Shown here: one piece after another, positions 1 to 6,271 of the stretch | How the letters are laid out: each line of letters starts with the position of its first letter | Numbering within the stretch: position 1 is the first letter of the stretch | Origin: Chloroflexota bacterium | Lineage (GTDB): Bacteria; Chloroflexota; Anaerolineae; Anaerolineales; Anaerolineaceae | Reading direction: 5' to 3' | Length of the DNA stretch: 7,562 nucleotides | NCBI GenBank assembly: GCA_012797215.1 | Contig: JAAZPN010000232.1 | Location: 1-7,562, forward strand | The notes under the pieces: generated by a model | Databases searched by the model: none | What the model saw: the letters and a program-made list of their open reading frames with translations, nothing else | Told to the model about the DNA's origin: nothing | Translations under genes and position numbers: made by a program

Positions 1-1
1 G

Positions 2-223
2 GTTTCGTTCCACCACGGCGGCGGCGTCGGTATTGGCTTCAGCCAGCACGCCGGCCAGGTCATCGTTGCGGACGGCACGCCTGAAGCCGCCGCCCGCCTG
101 CAGCGCGTGCTAACGGCTGACCCGGGCATGGGCGTTGTGCGGCATGCCGACGCGGGTTATCCGCAGGCAATTCAGTTTGCGCGCGAACACGGCCTGAAAA
201 TCCCAATGCTGCCGCAAGAATAA
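2..223 (+). CDS. hutU: Urocanate hydratase (urocanase), C-terminal fragment
   Basis: This is the last 73 residues of urocanate hydratase; the 5' part lies outside the window. The enzyme is cytosolic and NAD+-dependent, and converts urocanate to imidazolonepropionate in histidine degradation. Visible hallmarks are the Gly-rich [15 protein letters not shown] stretch, then VIVADGT, and [14 protein letters not shown], which closely follows the family's C-terminal DPGTGVMRHADAGY. It ends with KIPMLPQE and a TAA stop, as the family normally does, so the end is intact. The catalytic region lies upstream and cannot be checked. The next gene starts 13 bp downstream, so co-transcription is likely, although no functional link between them is evident. 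Confidence 0.93.
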   Translation, partial: VSFHHGGGVGIGFSQHAGQVIVADGTPEAAARLQRVLTADPGMGVVRHADAGYPQAIQFAREHGLKIPMLPQE

Positions 224-236
224 GGAACGGACCGAC

Positions 237-626
237 ATGCAGAAAAAAGGATTGCGAATCTTCTTTTTCCTCCTGGCGATTCTACTTGGCGCTGGCGCGG
301 GGCTGGCCTTTGGTTGGTTGTTTATGCCAGCTGCCGCCCCCAAAAATGCTGAGATGAGCCAACTGCGCGCGGATTACAAAACCGACCTGACGCTGATGGT
401 TGCAGAAAGCTACGCGCAAAATGGAGATGTGGAGGCCGCGCTCAACCGGCTGGCGCTGATTGAACCGGACGACCCCTACTCCCTGCTGGTGAACGCCGTC
501 AATTATGCCCAGGGCGTAGCTTACCAGGAAAGCGATGTCAGGCTTATTAAAGCGCTGATTGACGCGATTGACCCAGCGGCTTACCGAGATTGGGTGGAAG
601 GACAGGGCGGAAATGGACAGCGATAA
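237..626 (+). CDS. Small membrane-anchored protein with TPR-like helices (function unknown)
   Basis: This 129-residue protein belongs to no family I can name. A basic N-terminus (MQKKGLR) precedes one hydrophobic segment at about residues 7-31 that is rich in Gly and Ala. This suggests a signal anchor with the rest outside the membrane. Residues about 46-76 (from DYKTD through AESYAQNGDVEAALNRLAL) read like one helix-turn-helix TPR-type repeat, and the tail is acidic and helical. The start is supported by AAGGAA about 9 bp upstream of the ATG, overlapping the hutU stop. The next gene overlaps its last 14 bp. It aligns with that next protein over the membrane segment and the helical pair, so the two look like tandem paralogues. 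A scaffold or partner-binding role is only a guess. Confidence 0.75.
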   Translation: MQKKGLRIFFFLLAILLGAGAGLAFGWLFMPAAAPKNAEMSQLRADYKTDLTLMVAESYAQNGDVEAALNRLALIEPDDPYSLLVNAVNYAQGVAYQESDVRLIKALIDAIDPAAYRDWVEGQGGNGQR

Positions 627-972
627 CCAATCCCATCTCTATCTCATTACCGGGCTCATCATTGGCATCGCGCTGGGCTTGCTCATATCGCTGGTAATTG
701 CGCCAGTAGTGCATCAGGTCGCGCTGCCGCAAGAGCTCAGCCCGCAAGCAAAGGCTGAATATCGGCTGGATATCGCGCGCGCCTTTCAGGCTACACAAAA
801 CCTGGAACGCGCGCAAAGCCGCCTGGCGCTGCTAAAAGACCCCGACGCTTCCTCCGCGTTGATTGCGCAAGCCCAGGAACTGCTTGCCGCTGGAGGCTCT
901 GAGGACGCAGCCCGCGTCCTGGTTTCTTTGGCAAGCCTGCTGGAAAGCGCGCCCCCTGCCCTTACCCCATAA
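613..972 (+). CDS. Second small membrane-anchored TPR-like protein, paralogue of the upstream gene
   Basis: This 119-residue protein is of unknown function. A hydrophobic segment at residues about 9-32 is followed by a polar helical domain. The stretch ARAFQATQNLERAQSRLALL (about 55-74) parallels AESYAQNGDVEAALNRLALI in the upstream protein. A GL...P pattern at the end of both membrane segments lines up with only a one-residue shift. I chose the ATG at 613 because the product then begins just before the membrane segment, and GAAGGA/GGGCGGA sequences lie upstream; an in-frame ATG at 559 would add an unrelated polar leader. The start lies 14 bp inside the preceding gene, which suggests translational coupling and balanced expression. 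It ends 22 bp before a strong terminator. The negatively charged N-terminus (MDSD) makes its membrane orientation less certain than that of its neighbour. Confidence 0.75.
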   Translation: MDSDNQSHLYLITGLIIGIALGLLISLVIAPVVHQVALPQELSPQAKAEYRLDIARAFQATQNLERAQSRLALLKDPDASSALIAQAQELLAAGGSEDAARVLVSLASLLESAPPALTP

Positions 973-994
973 CCCCAGGCAGCGCTGAACTATC

Positions 995-1027
995 AAAAAA
1001 GGCTGACGTTGAGTCAGCCTTTTTTTT
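995..1027. terminator. Bidirectional intrinsic terminator between convergent genes
   Basis: A perfect 7-bp stem (GGCTGAC at 1001-1007 with GTCAGCC at 1013-1019) closes a 5-nt loop. It is flanked by six A on the left and eight T on the right, which extend the pairing and give a U-tract on either strand. It lies 22 bp after the plus-strand stop at 972 and 14 bp beyond the minus-strand LCP stop at 1042, so it should serve both genes. Confidence 0.92.
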
Positions 1028-1041
1028 AGTTTAAGTTAATT

Positions 1042-2454
1042 TTACGGTAAGGTGTTCGTCCCAGCCCAGTCGTCGCCCAGTTCCACCACGATATCCACGC
1101 TGGCATTGGGGTCGTAGGCGTAAACGATGTTGCCTGGCGCGCTTATTTTCAGGAAATCAACCAGGTACCTGAGCGTATAGGGTTTGCTGCCGTAAAGCGT
1201 TACGCGGGTATAGACCTGGTAGCCCGAATTGCTCTGCTCAACGATATTCAAGCCCTGCCCCTTCAGATACTCGCCAGTTTTTTCCGCCAAACCCGCGCTG
1301 CTGGAAGCATTCAGGATGGACACCCGCGCCTGCTCATCCTGCAGGAGAGACTGTACATCCTGACCGGAATTCATTCCACCGGCTTCCAGGCCGTAGAATA
1401 TTTCATCACGCAGTTCGCGAATTTTATCCGGGATTGGACGCAGAATTTCCAAGCCGTCGGGCGAGCGTCCGAAGTTCACGTATTTGCCATCAATCACGGC
1501 TTGTTTAATAGATTCTCGGGGTATGTCGAGCACCTTGAGACCGAGTTTGATGACCTCATCCGGCGTAAGATTGGTGCGTATGCCCGAAGAGAGATCGGTA
1601 TATATTTCGCCGGATCTTGAAATCAGCTTCGGCATCATATTAAAACTTAGGATGCGGTCACGGATTGCCAGGATGACCTGTTGCTGGCGCTGGGCGCGGT
1701 CAAAATCCCCGCCAGGGGTGCCGCGCGCCCGCACATAAGCCAGCGCCCACTGCCCCGGCAGGGTGACCACGCCCGGGTCCACCCACATGGAAAGCTTGGT
1801 GCCCACCACATCCAGCTGGATGCGTTCCGGGATGTTGATTTTTACGCCGTCGATGTGGTCAATGAACTTTATAAAGGCTTCAAAGTCCAGCTGGGCATAG
1901 TACTGAATCGGCACGCCCAGCAAATCTTCTACAGTTTTTGCTGCCAGCGCTGGTCCACCACCTGGTAGTTTATAGGCCTCGCCGATGCTGTAGGCGGTAT
2001 TAATTTTTCCGTAATCCGCTCCGTGGACTTTGACCCACAGATCGCGCGGAATGGAAATCATGCCTGCCGTCAGGTTCGCTGGGTCCATCGTGAATAAAAT
2101 CATGGAGTCCGTGCGCGGAGCGGTTGCTTCAAGGTCCCTGGAATCGAGGCCCATGATGAGCACATTCACGCGCGATTTTCCATCCCAGGCTTCCTGAGTT
2201 TCTACAATTGGCTGCAGAGTCGCGACAGCCGGAGTTTCTTCCGCTCCGGGCGTTTGCCCGCTGCTTGGGGCGGCCTGGGAAAGTACCGGCACGCCGGGCA
2301 GGTTGAGGATGCTCATGCCAGCCACAAAATTATTGGTAAAGCTGCCCAGCACTGCCGCGCCAATGATGCCAAGCGCGACCAGCACGCCCAGCACAATGCG
2401 CGTTTTGCGCTTTTCGGGCAGCGCGTCCTTCAGTTTCGCAAAAAATTGTTTCAT
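1042..2454 (-). CDS. LytR-CpsA-Psr (LCP) family glycopolymer transferase with C-terminal LytR_C domain
   Basis: This 470-residue envelope protein has a basic cytoplasmic tail, one membrane segment (about residues 18-38), a Pro/Thr/Ser-rich linker (about 55-85), an LCP domain (about 95-270) and a LytR_C domain (about 376-460). LCP enzymes move lipid-linked glycopolymers onto peptidoglycan or related acceptors outside the membrane. Conserved LCP motifs are visible: NVLIMGLDSR (97-106), RTDS with R114 and D116, IPRD with R137 and D138, KINTAYSIG (150-158), and YVRAR...DFDRAQRQQQ (240-259), which supplies the Arg residues that grip the polyprenyl pyrophosphate. The ATG at 2454 has GAAGG 5 nt upstream. 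An in-frame TTG at 2466 would add four residues but has only a weak AGG. It is the last gene of the VanW/Trm112-like/LCP run. The acceptor and polymer in this lineage are unknown. Confidence 0.93.
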   Translation of the reverse strand: MKQFFAKLKDALPEKRKTRIVLGVLVALGIIGAAVLGSFTNNFVAGMSILNLPGVPVLSQAAPSSGQTPGAEETPAVATLQPIVETQEAWDGKSRVNVLIMGLDSRDLEATAPRTDSMILFTMDPANLTAGMISIPRDLWVKVHGADYGKINTAYSIGEAYKLPGGGPALAAKTVEDLLGVPIQYYAQLDFEAFIKFIDHIDGVKINIPERIQLDVVGTKLSMWVDPGVVTLPGQWALAYVRARGTPGGDFDRAQRQQQVILAIRDRILSFNMMPKLISRSGEIYTDLSSGIRTNLTPDEVIKLGLKVLDIPRESIKQAVIDGKYVNFGRSPDGLEILRPIPDKIRELRDEIFYGLEAGGMNSGQDVQSLLQDEQARVSILNASSSAGLAEKTGEYLKGQGLNIVEQSNSGYQVYTRVTLYGSKPYTLRYLVDFLKISAPGNIVYAYDPNASVDIVVELGDDWAGTNTLP

Positions 2455-2473
2455 GTTTGCCTTCAAACAAAGT

Positions 2474-2494
2474 GCCTGGAGACTGACCCCAGGC
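2474..2494 (-). terminator. Hairpin with T-rich tail between the Trm112-like and LCP genes (possible attenuator)
   Basis: Read on the minus strand, GCCTGG pairs with CCAGGC. The stem can extend by a G-U and a G-C pair to 8 bp around the loop TCAGT. The sequence ACTTTGTTTG follows. It starts 17 bp after the Trm112-like stop and ends 20 bp before the LCP ATG. The T-tract is interrupted, so it may be only partly efficient and could lower LCP expression relative to the upstream genes, or simply act as an mRNA stabiliser. Confidence 0.4.
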
Positions 2495-2511
2495 GTTTGA
2501 AATCTTTATCG

Positions 2512-2733
2512 TTAGCTTTCCTGCGGCGGTGGGACGGGCAGGGCGTCTTTTTCAGTTTTCGCCCATTTATCGCCCTCATCGATGAGCATGACGGGAATGT
2601 CATCCCAAATGGGGTATTTTCGTCCGCAATCGGGGCAAATCAACCAGCTCTCGCGGTAAAGCTCCAGCATGCCTTTTTGTTCTTTCACGCAAACAGGGCA
2701 GCGCAGTAAGTCTAGTAAAGTTTGTTCAATCAC
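2512..2733 (-). CDS. Trm112-like (UPF0434/YcaR-type) small zinc-ribbon protein
   Basis: This 73-residue protein matches the Trm112-like family: LLDLLRCPVC at the N-terminus, then CPDCGRKYPIWDDIPVMLIDE. Cys12, Cys15, Cys33 and Cys36 form a four-Cys zinc site. Eukaryotic and archaeal Trm112 activates methyltransferases that modify tRNA, rRNA and release factors. The bacterial short forms have no settled role. I chose the GTG at 2733, preceded by GGAGG with a 4-nt gap, because family members begin just before the LLxxLxCP motif. An ATG at 2796 would add 21 residues with no family resemblance and lies almost on top of the likely promoter. The C-terminal tail (PVPPPQES) is a little longer than usual. 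It lies between the VanW and LCP genes, so it is probably co-transcribed with LCP. Confidence 0.88.
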   Translation of the reverse strand: MIEQTLLDLLRCPVCVKEQKGMLELYRESWLICPDCGRKYPIWDDIPVMLIDEGDKWAKTEKDALPVPPPQES

Positions 2734-2798
2734 AGGTCCTCCAGTTTCTTTGTCCGTCCCATATGCCGCTGCGCGGGTCGGGAAAATCGGACGCATCT

Positions 2799-2804
2799 AT
2801 TTTA
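2799..2804 (-). promoter_or_regulatory. Possible -10 element (TAAAAT) for the Trm112-like/LCP genes
   Basis: TAAAAT on the minus strand lies in the 100-bp gap after the VanW stop and matches TATAAT at five of six positions. No -35 like TTGACA is seen 16-18 bp upstream. Transcription would begin near 2792, downstream of the first base of the ATG at 2796, giving a leader of about 60 nt before the GTG at 2733. This fits the choice of the GTG start. It would be an internal promoter if the VanW transcript reads through. Confidence 0.35.
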
Positions 2805-2833
2805 CCATAAGGCATATTCTGAGCGCCGCGGGT

Positions 2834-4663
2834 CTAGGGCACATCAGTCCCGGGTCCGTACTCATAGATTGCCTGCCAGGGGATGTAATGGGTGGTGAAA
2901 CTATCGTTGAAGTACAGCGCGCCGCCGCGATAGACATTGCGTGTCACGAATACAGACGCGCCTTCCACCGCCCAGTCCACCTGCTTAATGGTGCCGGCAG
3001 AAAGTTCCGGGTTCTCGCGGTAGAGCGGCTCGGGGGGCGGCTGCACGTTGGTCACGCCGCTGGTATCCCATTCCACGCTGCGTCCGTCGCTGGTGGAATA
3101 GAACTTCCAGGTCAATGTATATCCGCGCAGGTAAGTTTCCATCAACAGCCAGTAGGGCGTGTCGTTGGTGAATTTAAAATCCACCAGGGGTACGTATACA
3201 GTAGCGTCCAAACCAGCCAGGTTGCTGTCACGTCCGCCGTTGGAGCGCTGTTCATAGTAGCCTACCCGGTAGGCGTGCGCGTGCCGCTCCACGATGGGAA
3301 AGCCGCCAAAAAAGGCTGTCCGGAAGAGCGTTGTGCTCACCTGGCACACGCCGCCGCCAACGCCCTTAACAGTCTCACCGCCCACAATAATCAGCGCTTC
3401 AGCGTAGCCGTTCTCCAGGCTGATATCGGTGAGCTGGCTCGCCATCGAAAAGGTCGCGCCGGGCGGGATTAAGAGCCCGTGAAAACTGCTGGCTGCCGCG
3501 CCAATGTTTTGAATACGCGCGTTATCGGAGCCAAAGAAGTATGAAGTCTCTGCTATGACCAATTCGCTAATGCCCAGGCTCTCCGCGGTCGCGTCGTCTT
3601 TCACCTGCGGGTCCACGTGTTCCATCACTAATTGGGCGGAATGCGCCCCGCTTTGCATGGCCTCTGTGACTGTTTGCGCGCTGGTTTCCAGGCTTAAGGC
3701 CTGCCCAATAGTCGCGGATTGGATGACTTCTAGCTGGCGGGTATCATCATTGAAGATGAAGCGCGCATTCACGGGTTCCGTGCGCACCGCTGGCGCTAAC
3801 CTGGCCAGGTATCCCGTAATCGCTTGCTGATTAACCGCGATTTTATACTCGGCGGCTGCTCCTTCTTCACTGCGCTCTATCAGAATAAGCTTGGCCAGGT
3901 CCGTCGGTTCAATCACCCAAGGACCAAGGTTGGTGTAGCCTTCTGGCATTGAGAGCGTAAAAGGCTGAGAAAGAATTTCGCGGGCTAGTTCCGCGGCTGC
4001 CTGGGCATCCATAATTTGCGGCTGATGTTCTCTGACCACCAGGGGAATCATCCCGTCACGCTCGTGCAAAAGCAGCTCATCCAACAGGGCTAATGTAGCA
4101 TTGATATCCACGCTGCGCCCGATTTGGCCAGCAGTCACCTGGATATCCGTGCCGTTTAGCGCGATTTGCGCTTCCACAACGGGCTTGTCCACCTGGCTGG
4201 CCACCTGCTGCAAAATGAGGTAAGCCTGGCGTTGGTCGTAGGTAGCGGTGGGCCCAACGCGCACCCCCTGTCGGGCAGAATTGAGCTGGGTTGCCAGGCT
4301 GCGCACCAGGCTCGCATCCCGTCCAACCGCGAAGGCTTTCTCCGCGCTGACGTAGGGATTCATCGAATAGCCAAGCTGCCCGGGGTTGTACAGCCAGCGC
4401 ATCTCACCGTAGGTAAACAAGAGTTTTCCCTGCGTGGAGTAATCGCTTTGCTCCTTCAATTTCAGCACAGCCTGACCAACTGTCATATTCGAGACGTCCA
4501 CGCTCCCGACGCTGACGCCGGGATAGATTGCGTTGGCATGTTTAGACTCGTAGGCAAATAAAATAGCCGTGCCAGCCAGGGCTGCCAGCAGCATGCCCAC
4601 TAAGAGAATGAACAACAGTTGAATTCCAGCATTGTAGTGTTTTCGATTCTGTTTAGTTTCCAT
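2834..4663 (-). CDS. VanW family protein with N-terminal membrane anchor and two peptidoglycan-binding-like (PG_binding_4) regions
   Basis: This 609-residue envelope protein has a short basic tail and one membrane segment (about residues 13-36). Two repeat-like regions (about 45-190 and 225-345) resemble the PG_binding_4 domains typical of this architecture. A VanW domain follows (about 372-510), marked by IPPGATFS (399-406), GGGVCQVSTTLFRTAFFGG (436-454), ERHAHAYRVGYY (459-470) and DFKFTNDTPYW (495-505). A C-terminal region (about 555-605) is common in long VanW proteins. The family is named after an accessory protein of VanB-type vancomycin clusters, but its biochemical role is unknown, and nothing resembling vanH/A/X lies here, so no resistance is implied. 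A TATAAT lies 10 bp before the ATG with no Shine-Dalgarno, suggesting a near-leaderless mRNA. It is first in the minus-strand run leading to the LCP gene and diverges from the LysM gene. Confidence 0.92.
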   Translation of the reverse strand: METKQNRKHYNAGIQLLFILLVGMLLAALAGTAILFAYESKHANAIYPGVSVGSVDVSNMTVGQAVLKLKEQSDYSTQGKLLFTYGEMRWLYNPGQLGYSMNPYVSAEKAFAVGRDASLVRSLATQLNSARQGVRVGPTATYDQRQAYLILQQVASQVDKPVVEAQIALNGTDIQVTAGQIGRSVDINATLALLDELLLHERDGMIPLVVREHQPQIMDAQAAAELAREILSQPFTLSMPEGYTNLGPWVIEPTDLAKLILIERSEEGAAAEYKIAVNQQAITGYLARLAPAVRTEPVNARFIFNDDTRQLEVIQSATIGQALSLETSAQTVTEAMQSGAHSAQLVMEHVDPQVKDDATAESLGISELVIAETSYFFGSDNARIQNIGAAASSFHGLLIPPGATFSMASQLTDISLENGYAEALIIVGGETVKGVGGGVCQVSTTLFRTAFFGGFPIVERHAHAYRVGYYEQRSNGGRDSNLAGLDATVYVPLVDFKFTNDTPYWLLMETYLRGYTLTWKFYSTSDGRSVEWDTSGVTNVQPPPEPLYRENPELSAGTIKQVDWAVEGASVFVTRNVYRGGALYFNDSFTTHYIPWQAIYEYGPGTDVP

Positions 4664-4673
4664 AATTATTGTG

Positions 4674-4679
4674 ATTATA
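4674..4679 (-). promoter_or_regulatory. Perfect -10 (TATAAT) for the VanW family gene, near-leaderless
   Basis: TATAAT on the minus strand is followed by only ten bases (CACAATAATT) before the ATG at 4663. Initiation about 7 bp after the hexamer would leave a 3-4 nt leader. These ten bases contain no purine-rich Shine-Dalgarno. The sequence 17 bp upstream is G/C-rich and unlike TTGACA, so promoter strength probably rests on the -10. Confidence 0.6.
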
Positions 4680-4802
4680 CCGATTTCCCCGGCACCCGCC
4701 GCTTAAGGCGCGCACAGGTACAAGGTTGAAAAGTTTTGCTCTCCCATAAGACGGAAATGGCGCCCATATGTTCCCCGCGCGCACATCTCTGCCGGCAAGG
4801 AG

Positions 4803-4808
4803 TATAAT
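4803..4808 (+). promoter_or_regulatory. Perfect -10 (TATAAT) for the LysM gene
   Basis: TATAAT lies 26 bp before the ATG at 4835, predicting a start near 4815 and a leader of about 20 nt. No TTGACA-like -35 is found 16-18 bp upstream. Only a weak GGTAA lies before the start codon. About 125 bp separate it from the divergent TATAAT of the VanW gene, so one regulator bound in the 4680-4800 gap could act on both genes. Confidence 0.6.
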
Positions 4809-4834
4809 CTAGGCACTTGAACGCCCGGTAACGC

Positions 4835-5416
4835 ATGAGAAAACAACTTATCGCTTTAGCGCTGCTGCTGATCGCGGGTTTGATCGGAGGGGTTTTATTA
4901 GCCATTCCCGCGGGCAGCACAGCCTTGGCAGCGGGGATTGGCGCACAGCACGGGCAGCCAGCAGCAACAGCCACGCCCGGTGTGCCGGGCTTCATCCCCT
5001 CCACTCCAGCCGCCGACGGCAGCGTCACCCATGTGGTCAAATCCGGGGAATTCCTCATCACCATCGCGCAGGCCTACGGCATCAGCCTGGACGAGCTGCT
5101 GAGCCTGAACAACCTCACCGCGGAGAGCATCCTCCAGATAGATCAAAAATTGATTATCCGCAAGGCGACCAACCCCCTGCCAGCCCTCACCAGCGGCACC
5201 GTCATTGCGCCCACCGCCACGCTGCGACCCTCGCTCACGCCCCAGCCCAGCCTGACTCCTGTTCTGACTGCCGCGCCCACCCCAACGCCCACACGGGGTC
5301 CCGGCATTCTTACGCGGGTGTTCTCAGGCCGGGCTGCCTACGTTGGCATAGGCATCATCGTGTTAATTCTATCGGGTGTGGCGCTGCTTATTTTCAGTTC
5401 CAGGCGCATTCACTAA
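4835..5416 (+). CDS. Exported LysM domain protein with Pro/Thr-rich stalk and C-terminal membrane anchor
   Basis: This 193-residue surface protein has a basic start (MRKQ) and a hydrophobic signal segment (about residues 5-33). After a Pro/Thr/Ala linker comes one LysM domain (about 65-110: HVVKSGEFLITIAQAYGIS, LLSLNNL, LQIDQKLIIR). LysM folds bind N-acetylglucosamine-containing glycans such as peptidoglycan. A Thr/Pro-rich stalk (about 118-156) leads to a second hydrophobic segment (about 168-188) ending in SSRRIH, which suits a C-terminal stop-transfer anchor. There is no LPXTG signal and no catalytic domain. It may therefore tether the membrane to the wall or hold partners there; that is inference. 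It diverges from the VanW gene, and the shared 171-bp promoter region suggests joint control with the envelope genes. Confidence 0.88.
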   Translation: MRKQLIALALLLIAGLIGGVLLAIPAGSTALAAGIGAQHGQPAATATPGVPGFIPSTPAADGSVTHVVKSGEFLITIAQAYGISLDELLSLNNLTAESILQIDQKLIIRKATNPLPALTSGTVIAPTATLRPSLTPQPSLTPVLTAAPTPTPTRGPGILTRVFSGRAAYVGIGIIVLILSGVALLIFSSRRIH

Positions 5417-5461
5417 AGCCAATCCAGTCCTGAGTTTCCTCGCGTTCGATCCCCCAAGCTG

Positions 5462-5619
5462 GTCGCACTGAACTAAGCGAAGGGTCTTGCTTTTGCAGTC
5501 TCTCGGTTATTTAGGCTTCCCTGCTAAACCCCCAACGCACGGGGAAACCTTTGGTCACAACCGCGGCTTGGTCAGGAGACCTTTGCCGACGGTGGATTCC
5601 TTACTGCGTTCAGAATGAC
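5462..5619. repeat. Inverted pair of short interspersed repeat sequences (REP/MITE-like element)
   Basis: The 193-bp gap between the LysM and metallo-hydrolase stop codons has no coding potential I can support. The left copy (plus strand, 5462-5487) begins GTCGCACTGAACTAAGCGAA and the right copy (minus strand, 5619-5594) begins GTCATTCTGAACGCAGTAAG. They share GTC, CTGAAC, AG, AAGG and TC in the same order, so they are imperfect inverted repeats about 26 bp long enclosing about 106 bp. The interior contains a CCCC/GGGG hairpin (5529-5544), CCGCGG (5561-5566), GGTCAGGAGACC (5570-5581) and ACCTTTG twice. From general knowledge, motifs like GTCATTCTGAGCGNAGCGAA recur between genes in many bacterial genomes. 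No transposase is present. Confidence 0.6.
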
Positions 5620-6206
5620 AAGACGAACTCTTCGGCGTGCGCGGGGCAAACCCTGCGCGCCCCCTTGGCACGCAGCAAAGCCCAACTGGCGTTGCTGCGC
5701 GGATAGTCTTCCCACACCATATTTTCCGGCGTCAGGTCCCCCACAAAGGCTTCGCCGCTGTCCAGAATCAATGCGATGCTGTCCGGGCTGTGCCCATCCG
5801 TGCGCAGCGCCTCCCCCAGGATGCCAATACTGGCCAGCCAGGCACGGGATTCGTGGATTTCGAGCATGTGGACCCTGGAGCGGTCAAGGGACTGGTAATC
5901 CATTCCCTTCCGCGCGATCAAAGCCTCCATTGCCTCTATTGCCCCAATCTGTTCGGGGAAAGCCACAAACTCCACCCCATTCCCAACCAAAACGCCGGCT
6001 AACCCGGCATGGTCAAGGTGAAAATGGCTCACCATCAGCCAGCGGATATCCTTCACAGACCAGCCCTGTTCGCGCAGCCCGTCCTTATACTGCTTGTAGG
6101 TGCCCGGCCAGCCGGCATCAAACGCCAACAAGCCGTCCTTGGCTTCAACAAAGTAACAATTGGTGCTCTTGTAACGGACCTTGATGACGGAATTTCTTTC
6201 CTTCAT
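5610..6206 (-). CDS. Metallo-beta-lactamase-fold hydrolase
   Basis: This 198-residue cytosolic protein has a complete set of metal ligands for a binuclear (usually zinc) metallo-beta-lactamase fold. They are SHFHLDHAG (H61, H63, D65, H66), GHSPDS (H139), VGDLT (D157) and PAHAEEF (H190), plus the early LLAFDAGWPGT turn. The superfamily includes glyoxalase II, lactonases, RNases and thioesterases, and the substrate here cannot be read from sequence. I prefer the ATG at 6206, with GGGG 8 nt upstream; an in-frame ATG at 6224 would add MGGDAR but has no clear ribosome site. It is the third gene after the M50 and GIY-YIG genes, 65 bp beyond the latter. Its last residues (LSF) and its TGA stop fall at or inside the right copy of the interspersed repeat. 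Confidence 0.88.
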   Translation of the reverse strand: MKERNSVIKVRYKSTNCYFVEAKDGLLAFDAGWPGTYKQYKDGLREQGWSVKDIRWLMVSHFHLDHAGLAGVLVGNGVEFVAFPEQIGAIEAMEALIARKGMDYQSLDRSRVHMLEIHESRAWLASIGILGEALRTDGHSPDSIALILDSGEAFVGDLTPENMVWEDYPRSNASWALLRAKGARRVCPAHAEEFVLSF

Positions 6207-6271
6207 GCGCGCATCCCCGCCCATTTCTGCAAACTCTTTGCTAAAGCGTTCCGTCCAAGCCGGGTTGCAAA

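Noticed and set aside
2455..2466. TTG start at 2466 for the LCP gene
   Set aside because: It adds only four residues and has a weaker ribosome site than the ATG at 2454, which has GAAGG 5 nt upstream. It remains possible.
2669..3472. Plus-strand 267-codon open frame opposite the VanW and Trm112-like genes
   Set aside because: Its translation resembles no family and lacks a ribosome site, while the minus strand carries clear VanW and zinc-ribbon motifs. It is a shadow frame.
2834..4663. Vancomycin resistance locus
   Set aside because: VanW-domain proteins are widespread outside resistance clusters, and no D-lactate dehydrogenase, D-Ala-D-Lac ligase or dipeptidase gene is in the window.
5615..6184. 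Plus-strand 189-codon open frame opposite the metallo-hydrolase
   Set aside because: The product is low-complexity and rich in Pro, Arg and Cys. The antisense frame holds a complete set of metallo-beta-lactamase ligands.
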